A stretch of 64,000 nucleotides of DNA from Paracentrotus lividus (lineage: Eukaryota; Echinodermata; Echinoidea; Camarodonta; Echinidae). The notes under the pieces were generated by a model that worked only from the letters and a program-made list of their open reading frames with translations, was not told the DNA's origin and did no database searches. Shown here in pieces: positions 1-9,976 of this stretch (within the stretch, counting starts at the first letter, position 1; every line of letters starts with the position of its first letter). Made by a program: the position numbers and the translations under genes. Location: positions 43,927,633-43,991,632 of the forward strand of contig CALNVZ010002974.1 in assembly GCA_940671915.1 (NCBI GenBank). The letters run 5' to 3'.

Positions 1-618
1 AGGATGAAAGGAAAACACACATAGAAATATATGATGGATTATCGGAGAGAAGAGGGAAGAAGGGTAACACAAGGAAGATAAGACAAAAGAATTAAAACAA
101 TTAAAAACAAATGATTAAACTAGATATCAGAAATCATAGAGGAGGAGATGACAAGGATTGAACAAAGAAATATTTTAGAAATTATACAAGATAAAATGAC
201 AGAAGAAAGAAGTGCATTACATTTCAAGAAGATTTAATTACATGAAAGGATCGAGAATTAAAGGCAAAATAAATATGCCTATATATAAAAATTGATAGAA
301 GAGGAAATGAAAGGACAACAAAATCGAAATACATGAGGAATATTATGAAAGGGAAGAGGGAAGAATAAGAATAAGAATAGCATAATAAAATGAAAGTAGA
401 AGAATGAAGAAATAATAATACAGGCGCTATAAGAAATTATAGAGAGGAGATGAAAGAAGGATCGAGCAAAGACATAAGAATTGATAGAAGATAAAATGGA
501 AGCAGAATTAAAACAAAGAAATGCATAAGAAGATGAAATAAGAATCCATAGAAGATAGAAGAAGGACAAAAAAAATATTGATCATAAGATGAAAGAAGAA
601 TTACAAAAATGACATGGG
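1..618. repeat. Purine-rich diverged repeat stretch
   Basis: The + strand is overwhelmingly A and G, with motifs such as gaagataaaatg, gaggagatga and ggatcgag recurring at about 120-200, 240-340 and 420-520. These look like diverged tandem units of a few hundred bases. No credible gene is seen; the open frame on the - strand at 279-569 is low-complexity Phe/Ser/Leu and is best read as a product of the composition. The stretch ends where the large inverted repeat begins. Confidence 0.5.
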
Positions 619-829
619 AGGGTAGATGATAGGAGAGTGTAGAAGGAAATTTAGGGGGAAAAAAAGAGAATATACGTAGGCCCTTTTTGGGGGAACGGTG
701 TTTGATTTAGGCTGTACGAGCATAAACGAATTGGATTGAAGATTTTTAGTCACGATCACATTTCGGACAAAGCGCTTGAAAGAAAGGTCATCTCCCCCCC
801 CCCCCCCACGTTCCTCGAAGACTGCTAAA

Positions 830-959
830 AAGTTACGTCATAAACGGCAATGATTGTCACTCTTCTTGTCCAATCAGCGCTCGCAGGCGGGGTCAATTTC
901 GCACTGAAACTGGGGGTTAACGCACTCTCCCCGAATAAATTCGGGGAATTATATTGGAG
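830..959 (+). promoter_or_regulatory. CpG-rich promoter-like region, outer arm
   Basis: A GC- and CpG-richer island in AT-rich surroundings. It carries a CRE-like tacgtcata at 834-842 and a CCAAT box (ccaatcagcgc, 870-880), followed by a small hairpin (ccccgaataaattcgggg, about 931-948) and an ATG at 960. The same elements lie on the - strand of the right arm, with the CCAAT box at about 20485-20495. The arrangement resembles an animal TATA-less promoter. No transcript evidence is available, so this is inference. Confidence 0.4.
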
Positions 960-1094
960 ATGGCAGAATCGTCTGGACCTTCGGGTGGCAGCAAATTCGG
1001 GGATCGCGCGATCAGAGGGGTTATCGCATTGCGTGGAGGAAGGGAAATCTCGAAGGGACAGCATCTGGACTACCTCAGGGGACGATGTGTGTGA
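960..1094 (+). CDS. Candidate first coding exon, unknown protein
   Basis: An ATG sits just below a CpG-rich promoter-like island and opens a 44-codon frame beginning MAESSGPSGGSKFGDRAIRG and ending at TGA 1092-1094. The codons are GC-rich compared with the surroundings, and the Ala/Ser/Gly-rich start followed by a basic stretch looks like real protein N-terminus. A GT dinucleotide near the end (tgt|gtgtga, about 1088) could be a splice donor, so the frame may be exon 1 of a longer gene. The mirrored copy on the - strand (about 20406 downward) keeps the first 28 residues, then a one-base deletion moves it into a different open frame, so at least one copy is damaged or mis-sequenced. I do not recognise the protein and give it no function. 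Confidence 0.3.
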   Translation: MAESSGPSGGSKFGDRAIRGVIALRGGREISKGQHLDYLRGRCV

Positions 1095-2662
1095 TTTTTC
1101 AGTTTGGGGGAGTGAGAGCGGTAATCCAATATTGGTCCAAACTCTGCACCGGACCGACATGCTGACCATACTATTACATGACCCCATTCTTTTCAGTGCT
1201 CACAGCAAAGTCAGGTGAAGTTTAAACTTTTAAAAAACTTCCACAAGTTAAAGTTGCTTTATCAGATGTTTGAACTATACTGTGAAATATGTATATAAGG
1301 GGAGATGCTGGGAGGGGGGGGCGGGGGGAGGGCTCTAAAGCAATGGACGAACCTGTGTGAAAGTTGTTAATTCTCTTCTCTTTTCTTTTTTTTAAAGCCT
1401 ATTATAAGATATTACAGTATAGTTGAATGGAAGAAGTGAGAAGGATGCATGCAGACCTGCCAACAAAAAAGCGTATTCCGTACTATTTCTATCCTCTTTC
1501 GCTTCTTAAGGGGGTACCAAGATCTATAGATGTCTATGAATGCACATCACCATCATGCCATACTACATCGCACCTGTCTTCATAGAAAACATTTAATTGT
1601 CCAATGAATTGTCTATGTCCCTCATTTACCAGAACGAATGCCTTTGATGCAGGGATGACACACTTGAACAATAAAAGGTTTTCAGGTCGACAGGTGGATG
1701 GAGATTGACATTTTTATGATCTGAATAATTATTGACATTTAATGAGTTTGGTACCCCTTATCCAAATGAAAAAGACAAAAATACGCTTTTAGGTTGGCAG
1801 TACTGTGCATGTAACCCAGTTAAGCTTGGTAAAATGCTTCCAAACTTCCAGTCCATAAAATATGATGTGGGCCTACATGTGCAGTCACACGTGGAAAATA
1901 AAGAACTTTATAAGGAATCCCTGAACTCTATTGGGATTCAACTTGTATTCTTAACCTGTTTACTTGCGTGCAAACTTTGAAAAGTAGGTTGGGTTTATAG
2001 TCACTCAGTGAGATCTTTTGGAAGAATTCCACCAAAAACAATGTATTTGTCATAACATGAAAGTGGGGATCAAAGCTAAAGTTTCTTACATGTCCTCTGT
2101 TGACAGCTAGAAAGGGTTTTAATGCGATGTATCAGTATTGAGCCCTTTTGGCTCTTATAACATGGATGATTTGCTAGTTCTAATAGGCAAAGCTTTCATA
2201 TGAGGTTCGATTCTCACAATACAATACCTACATTACCAGAGTGAGTAAAGATTATCAAGGATATCTACCTCCAATGGTGAAACAGAGAGTGCATCTCGGG
2301 ACTCTGAATTTGTCTGCTACAAGCAAAAAGGCATTAATTCATATACCTATACATAAACACAATGCCCTTCTATCTCTTCACATTAATATATACTGGTGTC
2401 AGCGGTGGGATATGTAACCACACACCCATCTGATGCCAAAACCAATGGAGCGAATATAAACATCACATATCAGAATGACTAAAAGTTGTAACAAATGCAA
2501 CCTTTCTAGCATATTTATGCATTCCCATGGTCCACTGCATGCTTTCATCAGGGTATCCTAACTGAAAGACATTCCTCGCACCAGATTTGAAGAGTCAATG
2601 AACGTTGAATCTTTGCTTTTCTATGAAAAAAAGTCTGAAAGTGAATCTTTACATAATAGTAG
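1095..2662. other. No gene recognised (arm interior)
   Basis: AT-rich DNA with a G run at about 1312-1330 and poly-T near 1380-1395. The 82-codon frame at 1732-1980 has no recognisable motif. A B-box-like ggttcgattctcac at 2204-2217 lacks a foldable tRNA around it. I see nothing else to support a gene. Confidence 0.5.
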
Positions 2663-2768
2663 CGTTCACACGGTAGGCCTTAACTCCAAGTTAACTCCAA
2701 GTTATCCTTAAGAACATAGTCCTTAAGGATAACTTGGAGTTAACTTAGAGTTAAGGCCCGTGTGAACG
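2663..2768. repeat. 106 bp hairpin inside TTCACACGG element
   Basis: The two halves are near-perfect reverse complements: the left half runs cgttcacacgg, ccttaactcc, ccaagttatccttaag and the right half reads back to ccgtgtgaacg. The loop is about 10 bases (aacatagtcc region). As RNA this would be a long stem. The mirrored copy is at 18623-18728. Confidence 0.8.
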
Positions 2769-3173
2769 ATCTTGGTGTTTATGTTCTCGAGGACAACTTG
2801 GTGTTTATGTTCTCGACAGATCTTAGGGTTAAGACTCTTAACTCCAAGTTAACTCCAAGCGGTGGGTGGTCCCCGATCGCGCGTTTGACCGTGTGGACGG
2901 GATTTCAGCTTAGAGTTAGTGTTCTCGAGGACAAGAGTGACCCCTTGCATAGGTTAAACTTCCGGCCCCACTGGAGCGACGTAGGGGGAAATGAATTGCG
3001 CGCGCTACCTACAACTTGTACTTCCGGTCATCGAGCCGCTCGCTTGTCCTCGAGGACACTGTTCTCGAGGACAAGCACCCCGTGTGAACGTAACTCGGGA
3101 ACAAGCCGTCGGTGTTTAAATTCTTAAGGATACTGTTCTCGAGGACTAAAACCCCGATGGTCCCGTGTGAACA
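2663..3173. mobile_element. Inverted-repeat element with TTCACACGG ends
   Basis: The element starts with cgttcacacggtaggcc and ends with ggtcccgtgtgaacat, giving imperfect terminal inverted repeats around GTTCACACGG. Inside are repeated ttctcgaggac (XhoI-type) blocks and runs of ttggagttaac. There is no transposase-like frame, so this is a non-autonomous (MITE-like) unit or nested set of such units. Its mirrored copy in the other arm is at 18226-18728. Superfamily is not assigned because target duplications are unclear. Confidence 0.65.
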
Positions 3174-3263
3174 TAACTAATGTGTACATTATGTAAATTC
3201 TAGTTTTGGGAGAATTTATCTAATATTATATTTAGGTTTCTTACATCTGTCAATAACAATGCA

Positions 3264-3307
3264 GTGGATTCTACTAGGTCCTAGTACTAGGACCTAGTAG
3301 AATCCAC
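3264..3307. repeat. 44 bp perfect palindrome
   Basis: gtggattctactaggtcctagt is followed directly by its exact reverse complement, with no spacer. In the right arm (about 18098-18139) the same site is degraded by small deletions and is no longer perfect. Such palindromes are prone to deletion, and the pair may show that process. Confidence 0.9.
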
Positions 3308-3309
3308 GG

Positions 3310-4915
3310 TAGAAAGAAGTACATGTATCTATATAGACAAAGGTTTCTCAGTAGGCTTAAGGACTGTTCATCTACACCAGAAAATATCTGCCTGCAAATA
3401 AAGGCCTGCTATTTCAAGCCAAATATTAAAAGAAAACTTGATACAGGCTATGCTTAGCAAGCTAGCCAGTCTTCTTTCATTTCAGACAAATTATTCATAC
3501 ATCTATCTCTTTTGTTAGGCTCATACAAGTGAGTGCTAGAACTTGTCAACTGAAGGATTATTAATCTGTAATTGAAACTTTATGACAAAGCAATTGTTTA
3601 TCATTTACACATTACAACCCCGATCAGTCTTGAATTTATACTTCAGTGCAGCAGTGTCAACAAACTTTGTGGAAATTCCCTATTTACAATATAAATGTAA
3701 AAAGAGAACACCTTTTTTTTTCAATCACAAATGACATAGTTTACCTTATTTTTACAGAGAAAAAAGTTGAAAACACAACAGACTTATTGAATTGTGAGAA
3801 TCTGATTATAAAGAAAGAAATACTTTTGTCTTTGTTTTCACTATTGCCTTGATAACCCAGTTACACTTTTGAAATTGACTCCACTCAAATGACAAATTTA
3901 AGCCTTTGTGTTTAATGTATTTTCATAGTGTAAATTAACAGTCTGATGAATTGGTGTGACTGATATTACATTAGTTGTCAATAGACATTCTAAACCTACA
4001 CATACATGTGGGTGTAGTTAAGAATAACATTTATTGGGATTTGTTAGTAATTTTCTTTAAAATATAAGTCTGCTGTTCAGTGCAATACATTATTTTTTCA
4101 TGTACAACTACATGTATTATTAAAAGAAAAGAATATTTTAAATATTAGGGGCTTCTCTTTTAGATAGAGGCCATATAGCCAGAGTGTAGGCCAAAAATTA
4201 AGACAAAGTTATCTTGTAACTCAGACATTCTGATGTAACTGAATAATACATAACATGCCAATATTGTGCCTTGTCCACAGCAAATGTTGTTACTAATTAA
4301 TTAACACATATCCATTAGCCACCATTTACAATTCTAATAACACAGGTCATAAAACAACACAAAAAAATAAGTGTTACACAAGTTCACTCCTAGTGATTTT
4401 GTTTTTGGTGTTTACATGTATTCACACAGAATAGGTGAATAACATGTCAACTCTGTTGGTATGAAAACCATTCATACGGGTACCCCAATGAACCTGTTAA
4501 ATACCACAGAAAAGAACAAACCCACAATCCGGAAAGATAAGATGAATTGATACTGTTCTTTACCAGCAAAATGGAGGTGAAATGGTGCAGAAAAATACCA
4601 ACAGGTACAATGTAGAGTGTGAGGGAGGTCCCAATGACAGAGATATATCACATGTACTGTGCCATCCATTAATCAAAGTCTAAATCCAAATCAATATCTT
4701 ATTGAAATTATTTCGGGTTCTCCTGAGTCTGTTAATATTTTGTAATATGCATGTACTATCATTTTCACATCTTGGGATTTTGTCAAGATAGTGATAGTTT
4801 TGAAGGCAGTTTTGTCAAGACATCTCAAAATTAAAATTTTAAGACCAAACAAAAAAACGTCAGCTCGTGGTCATGGTACCAATCATGTTTTTAGTTTACT
4901 AGGCCTATATGTATG
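3310..4915. other. No gene recognised (arm interior)
   Basis: AT-rich non-coding sequence mirrored at about 16530-18090. Short frames at 3646-3852 (+) and 4472-4669 (-) have no motif, and they are disrupted or altered in the other arm. Nothing supports a gene. Confidence 0.5.
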
Positions 4916-4919
4916 TACC

Positions 4920-6235
4920 CTCTTCTCATCACATTTGACCCTTTTCTGACCTAAAGACTGTTCTTGATGAAAATAATGTTAGCCCCACATCCTGACCAGT
5001 GCACTTGAATGTCAACCCCTGACAACTCCAATTAGAAAACCCAGTTTCCTAGAAACCATGTTAATTACAGAGTTTACCAATGTGTAGGCCTAGTCATTTA
5101 CTATAAGTAGCAATTTTTCAGGTTACATGTTTTGTAGGTACATTAGGCACTTCAGCTTAGGGATCTTCAATGTTGAAGTACATTAAAAAACAGTAGTTTG
5201 TTGTCTAAAATTATCCATGTTCTCACCACATGAACCTTCCCTAATCTGCACACTATTATTATTCTGTGTGGAAATCATGTTAGCACCACATCCCTCCCAG
5301 TGAACTTGAATGTCAACCCCTAACAACTCCAATTAGAACCAAGTTTCCTAGAAACCATGTTAATTACAAAGTTTGGAACAAGTACAATGTAGTCATTTAT
5401 TAGTATAAGTAGCAATTACTGTATAAGTGGTTATTTTCGCGGTGACTTTATTTTCGCGAATTTCGCGAGTCGGTCATCGCGAAAATTTCCACTTCAGTAC
5501 AAGGCTATTTATAGTAATGAAGTCATCACCAAAATCGCGAAATTTTGCTCTCGCGAATTTCCCCAATTAGTCCAAAATCGCGAAAATATCTGTACGCGAA
5601 AATATTGGCTTATACAGTACTCAGCTTACATGTGCAATACAGCTTATGGTAGCTCCTAATAAGTTGATATCTGGGCAAGATGTGAAAACAATCTTCAAGT
5701 TACATCAAGAACAGCACACACTAATGTATGAGTTTGTTGTCCACAATTATCCACGTTCTCATCATAATGACCCTTTCTTGACCTGCCCATGTTAGCCTTA
5801 CATCCCTGCTAGTGCACTTGAATGTCAACCCCCAGACAACTTCAATTAGAAAAGCCAGTTTCCTAGAAACCATGTTAATTACATAATTTACAAGGCGTAG
5901 TCATTTTACAGTTAGCAATTATTGTGGACTACAGCTTATGGTAGCTCATAATAAGTTAATATCTGGGCAAGATGTAAAAACAAACTTTTTGTTACATTCA
6001 AGAACAATGCTACATGTCTGAGTTTGTTGTCCAAAATTATCCACGTTTTCATTACAATGACCCTTTCTTGACCTGCATGTCATTGTTTTTTATGAAAATC
6101 ATGTTAGCAACATCCTTATACCTTGAATGTCAACTCCTAGACAACTCCAATTAGAAACCCGGTTTCCTAGAAACCAAGTTGATTATGCAATTTAAAAACC
6201 GTAGTCATTTCCTAGTATCCAATTTTTGGCTTGTA
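4920..6235. repeat. Four diverged ~300 bp tandem units
   Basis: Four units share an ordered set of blocks: a tgaccctttcttgacct-like block, an atgttagc block, cacttgaatgtcaacccc, aactccaattagaaa, tttcctagaaaccatgttaa, then agtcattta and an aaaattatccatgttctca block. Units start near 4920, 5218, 5690 and 6020. The second unit is split by the MITE at 5417-5619. The mirrored array is at about 15210-16530. Coding potential is absent. Confidence 0.8.
5417..5619. mobile_element. 203 bp MITE with TACTGTATAAG ends
   Basis: The ends are tactgtataag and cttatacagta, including a TA that may be the target duplication. The inside is built from ttttcgcgaa/ttcgcgaaaat repeats in both orientations. There is no coding capacity. 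It interrupts one of the ~300 bp units of the arm, so it is younger than that array. Other copies are at 15820-16022, about 23726-23880 (partial) and 59147-59340 (degraded). Confidence 0.85.
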
Positions 6236-6589
6236 AATTGATTATGTTAAAGCTATGGGTCTCCTAGGTTAACATCTAGCATGTCTAGGCAAGGTATGAG
6301 TTTATGAAAATTAATTATATGTCAGTATTTGAAGTACATGTAGGCCTATATGGTCAAGGCAGTCTAAGTGAAAATCCAAATAACAGTTATCCTCATCCAG
6401 CAAAATTTGATTTATGTTTTGTTTCGTTTTTTAAGGCACACAAAGATTGAATGATCACAGACCTACATTTATATCTAGAGATCTGCATCTATAAAGTTCA
6501 GCACACTGCCAAATTGAATGTAATTCCTCTGTTAAATAGTCTTTTATCGATCTGGTTACCATCTCGTCTGTTAGACAGGGTACATGTAA

Positions 6590-6670
6590 GGCTAGCCTAT
6601 CCGATATATGTCGGGCTAGTGGGCAAACTACTGCGCAGACGGGCCAGGGCGAAGCCCGAGCGCCTATCAT
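6590..6670 (-). repeat. Dispersed repeat block gcgctcgggcttcgccc
   Basis: On the - strand this reads gatgataggcgctcgggcttcgccctggcccgt, then tttgcccactagcccg and cggataggcta. The right-arm copy is at 14775-14855, and a diverged third copy lies outside the arms at 21596-21722. This marks it as a dispersed repeat rather than part of a host gene. Confidence 0.7.
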
Positions 6671-6779
6671 CACTGGTGAAGACGAAAAATGAATTTTCTT
6701 TTATTTACCTTGTTTCGTTCGTAGAAAATCTACGAAACCCAGCTACGCTTTAATATGAATATTTATACCTGATTGCGAA

Positions 6780-6867
6780 CACGGACCAATAAGCGATGAG
6801 AATTGAAACATGACGTAGTCATGAATATCAATGAGCTCACTTCGCTCGAAATTCGAATTGAGGAAAG
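6780..6867 (+). promoter_or_regulatory. Promoter-like region, inner arm
   Basis: Carries a CCAAT box at 6786-6790 and a CRE/AP-1-like tgacgtagtcat at 6811-6822, about 50-80 bases above an ATG in good context (gaaagatgg). The copy in the right arm is on the - strand, with attggtcc at about 14653-14660. The layout parallels the outer-arm promoter candidate. This is inference only. Confidence 0.35.
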
Positions 6868-6957
6868 ATGGCGTTCGCGAGAGATTTCCAACCTGACAAA
6901 ATTGCAGATAGTTTGAATTATGCAGCTCAAAGGCTCAAAATAAATGATTTTAAGGAT
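6868..6957 (+). CDS. Candidate first exon cut by a LINE tail
   Basis: A frame starts at ATG 6868-6870 (context gaaagATGG) and begins MAFARDFQPDKIADSLNYAA, then QRLKINDFKD. It stays open in both arms: the - strand copy begins at 14576 and has Asp-Asp in place of Asp-Ser. That conservation, plus the promoter-like sequence above it, suggests a genuine N-terminal exon. From 6957 the sequence becomes the (atttc)n tail of a LINE in antisense, which replaces whatever followed. The pattern of an aromatic residue, Lys-Asp and a helical lead-in resembles the stretch before the Q motif of RecQ-like helicases, but this is a guess and no helicase motif is left. Status: broken or truncated gene start. Confidence 0.35.
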
Positions 6958-7042
6958 ATTTCATTTCATTTCATTTATTTATTTTCACAATACAGCAAAA
7001 ATAATTTACAGAACAAAACAATCAGTGAATAAGATAAATTAA
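6957..7042 (-). mobile_element. LINE 3' tail fragment (left)
   Basis: The sequence is the exact reverse complement of the LINE 3' end at 14402-14486: an (aaatg)n-type tail, then gtattgtgaaaat and ttatcttattcac. It is cut at 7042, where the sequence jumps after a few bases to the DIRS terminal repeat. On the corrected order proposed in the findings, the rest of this LINE is at 14401-13272. Confidence 0.85.
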
Positions 7043-7048
7043 AATGCT

Positions 7049-7132
7049 CTATTTACCCCCCACCCCCATGAATGGCGCCCTCCATTGGCGAGGATGCGGC
7101 CGCGCGCGATCTAATACTCATCCTCTAATCTC
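7049..7132 (+). repeat. DIRS left inverted terminal repeat (inner part)
   Basis: Matches in reverse complement the stretch 13071-13147: both contain cccatgaatggcgcc, tccattggcgaggatgcggc, gatctaatactcatcc and tctaatctc. Small indels in the C/G runs separate the copies. The outer end of this repeat is absent at this position, and the sequence to the left is LINE tail instead. Confidence 0.85.
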
Positions 7133-7143
7133 TTCGCCTCCGT

Positions 7144-7722
7144 CTAGATAAGTCGTACATTTTTGCCTGCGCCAAAAATAGCGTGTTTTTCTCCCTTTGG
7201 GACTACTTTGCTTTTTGCGAGGTTTAACTTCTCAGGATAATCATATTGAGTATTCTGAGCTTTATTTTGGGGTCTAGTTTTTTGGTTTTGCCGAGATTTT
7301 GATAGTTTTATCTCTCGTGATCGTTTACTTTTCTCGCTCTCTCTCCCGTAGACTTTCGTACGTTCCTTACTGTGTGTATGTAATACGTGTCGTAGTTTAC
7401 GTTTGAGTGTGTGTGTGTTGCGGTGCACAGCTTGTTTGTGCTCCGCTTCTTGATAGACCCGCCTATTTACCCCCTTTTGTGTATTAACACTTCTCTCTTC
7501 TTCTTTATTTTCAGATTCATCATGTCTAATTTTCTTCTCGCGCTGCTTCATATAAAAGGAAGCGGGTGAAGAAATTAGCGAGCAAGCGGTTTTCTTGGAG
7601 AGTCCCCCCTTGCGGGGGTGAGAGGCTTGTCGTTCGAGGAGGCGTTGGACGCTGTCCTTCTCCGCCTTCTTCACCACCTCGGAACTTCGGTGAGTATTAT
7701 TGGGTCGAACACCGGCGGACAA
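7144..7722 (-). other. Antisense open frame in DIRS leader
   Basis: An uninterrupted 192-codon frame runs against the direction of the element. It is the longest in the window. The predicted product is very basic and hydrophilic (Lys, Arg, Glu, Gln, Ser), starts MSAGVRPNNTHRSSEVVKKA and has no recognised domain. The + strand here is T-rich (ttttgccgag, ctctctctcccg), which by itself yields long Lys/Arg/Glu frames in antisense. It may therefore be a composition product, or a real accessory frame of the element. The sense strand in this stretch is the leader, with the gag-like region starting further down. Confidence 0.2.
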
Positions 7723-9730
7723 AGCCTAGCTGCTCGGAATTCGTCGGTCCTCAGAGTACGGGGACCGTTGATGACCGACGGGACTGGCGGCGTCCAGGAC
7801 GATGACGATTACGGCCCTCGCGCCGGATCCGATAGTCCTTTGCCACGTCGATCAACGGGAGATCTAAAACGGTTATAACATCGGTTTCACAACCGGTGCC
7901 GGTTCTCTGGTTAATTCAGTACTGGCTGAGGGCGCCGGGTTCATTTTCTCTCGGTGCCGAATCCCCATTGTGCCTCTGGCTTCGCCTGGCATAACCGGAT
8001 CGAGCTCGTTTCTGTATCGAGTTTGTCCGGACCGGATATCGCGCCGTACCCTTAACTGAGGTAAAATCGGATCCGCGAGTCGGTTCCGAACCGGTTTTGG
8101 GAGTGAGTACCGTTCGAGACGGCCTATATCCTCGATAGTAGGCCGCCTGTCGGTTACTCACTAACCCGGATGGCACGCCCAGAGCTTTCGCTCTGTTACG
8201 CGTCGGCGGGTATCCGGGCAGAGCGGGGTGTCCCGTCATATCCGGCGGCCACCTTTGGTGCGGGGGTCCGCCTCGCTCCGTTTTCATCTCGGAGTGCGTC
8301 CCCTTCTGGTTCGGATACTACGTCCGTGAGACGTGTCCGTGTTTCGGATCCTTGCCGGTTTCTTTTCGAAACCAGGGTCCGTTACAGGCAGACGCTTCTT
8401 TTGTTGGAGACAAGTCGGATTCCCCTTCGTTCTTCCAATTCGGTTTCTCTCAGATCGGACCGCATTTGGTGCGGGGCCTTCCGTAGCGAAGCGTCGTAGA
8501 CTTACTTTTCGGATCCCGATCCGGTTCCTGCGCGGACAGCGCCCCTTTACAGGCGGCCACTTTTGTTTCGGAGAGACGTCGTTCTTTGCCGAACCGGATT
8601 CCGGTTCTCGTTGGGAACCCTGTTCCCCAGAGTTTTGGCCACTCCCTTAACGGGTCGGCATCAACTACCGGATACCAATCCGGATAGTTTGTGTGTACCT
8701 CCGGAGGTTCTAAGATGGGTTGAGCGTTACGAGGCAGCGGTACGTCACCACTCCCGACTCACTCCATGGGTAGGTCACACCCTCCGGTTGAGGAACTGGA
8801 TGCTTCCTCATCAGAGGATGAGATTGTTTCGGTGGCGGATTCTCACGTCTCTTTGTTTGAATCTCATCCGATCCCTCTTGTCCCGCAATTCGGATAGGAA
8901 TGACATGCGGGATCCCTCCAGGTTGATGCTTCGGCGGATTTTTCATCCGACGGAGATGAACCTGAAGCCGTTGTAGAGCTTCCTTTAGCGAAGCGAGTGA
9001 CGGGTTTGTTTCATAAATACGTTCCAGATGTCGGAGTGACCCCTGAAACTTCGGAGGGACGTAAAAGGTTTCTTTGCGGGAAGGTCGAAAGCTGTTTCAT
9101 CTTTTCAGCTCCGAGTACAGGACATTCATAAAGAGGAATTTGTCTGTACTTCATCTCGACCGAAGAAAGCCTCACTAGAATTATCGAAAAAAGTATCGGG
9201 TATCTTTGTGGGAGGAGACGATGGTCTTTTAACACCTAAGTCCATCTCCGGAGGTTCTGAAGTTGGCTGATATGCTCGAGACCGGGAAGAATTCTTTGTT
9301 GAAATCCGACAAAGGTGATGCTGACGTTTCGTTTGCTATCACAGGCGGTCTTGTTTATCTGTCTTAAATGACATGCTCTTGGAACTCTTGGCTGGCTCCC
9401 AGGAGTTGGACATTTCTCCACCGGACCAGGCTGAGATTCTTTTGGCTCTTAGAGAGGTTCCTTCTCTCTTGTTCTCTCAGATTGCGGCTGCATCCACCTT
9501 GGTGGATAATGCCCGTAGAGTTCATGTTCTTGAGACTTCTTCATATCAAACAATCCCTCATTCCGGATATGGTCAAGGAGATTGACGTGTCTTCCCCCTT
9601 TCTTTGTGGAACAACTTGGCAGACATCTTACAGAAAGAAGTGGATTCACGTAAGAAGGCCAAGGAACTCTCTACATCAATTAGAGATGTTCGTCCAGACT
9701 CCATCATCTTCTAGTTCGCGCTAAATCTGG
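7723..9730 (+). pseudogene. DIRS gag-like region, decayed
   Basis: This stretch lies between the leader and the reverse transcriptase, where DIRS elements encode a gag-like protein. Sense-strand pieces in several frames look protein-like: an acidic stretch with SSSEDEIVSVADSHVSLFES at about 8797-8860, then a segment with LPLAKRVTGLFHKYVPDVG at about 8978-9040, and a leucine-rich segment near 9373-9500. Repeated ccggttccg/cggatccg words at 7860-8640 suggest an internal degenerate repeat. Stops and frame changes are frequent, so no product can be made. The gag assignment rests on position and composition, not on a clear motif. Confidence 0.45.
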
Positions 9731-9976
9731 CTTCTTCAAAGCTCCTCTTTTCAGGAGGGGCAGAAGAAGAAGGACAAGAAGACTTCCGTTCCTGAGGTCG
9801 ACCCCGGCAGCTCCTCCTCAGGATCGTAGAGTAGCCGACTCTTCTCATGATTTTTATGATCGACAGGTGTCGTTTCAAGACCAGACCTCCCGTCGAGGAC
9901 GTGGAAGTGGTAGGGCCTCTTCCCGAGGCGTCGCGAAGAGTCAGCCCTTTCGGCAGGGCGGGAAGCATTATTCCAG

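Larger units (their letters stand above)
619..7042 (+). repeat. Left arm of 6.4 kb inverted repeat
   Basis: This whole segment is found again in reverse complement at 14402-20741. The match runs from agggtagatgatagg at 619 to gataaattaa ending at 7042, and includes every nested element in mirrored order. The arms differ by scattered substitutions and small indels, so they are not a copied single read. Differences of this kind would fit two alleles of a very heterozygous animal. The inner 86 bases are the 3' tail of a LINE in minus orientation. See the finding on contig orientation for the likely explanation. Confidence 0.95.

Noticed and set aside
825-1218. Two long overlapping frames of about 120 codons on opposite strands
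   Set aside because: They overlap the better-placed ATG frame at 960, start in promoter-like sequence, and owe their length to the GC-rich patch.
2195-2222. Possible tRNA B box (ggttcgattctcac)
   Set aside because: No A box at proper distance and no cloverleaf can be drawn.
2762-3127. 121-codon frame across the TTCACACGG element
   Set aside because: It reads through repeated ctcgaggac blocks of a non-coding inverted-repeat element, and the mirrored copy is interrupted.
6451-6753. 100-codon frame identical in both arms
   Set aside because: It crosses a dispersed repeat also found at 21596-21735 and shows no domain; identity only reflects the arm duplication.
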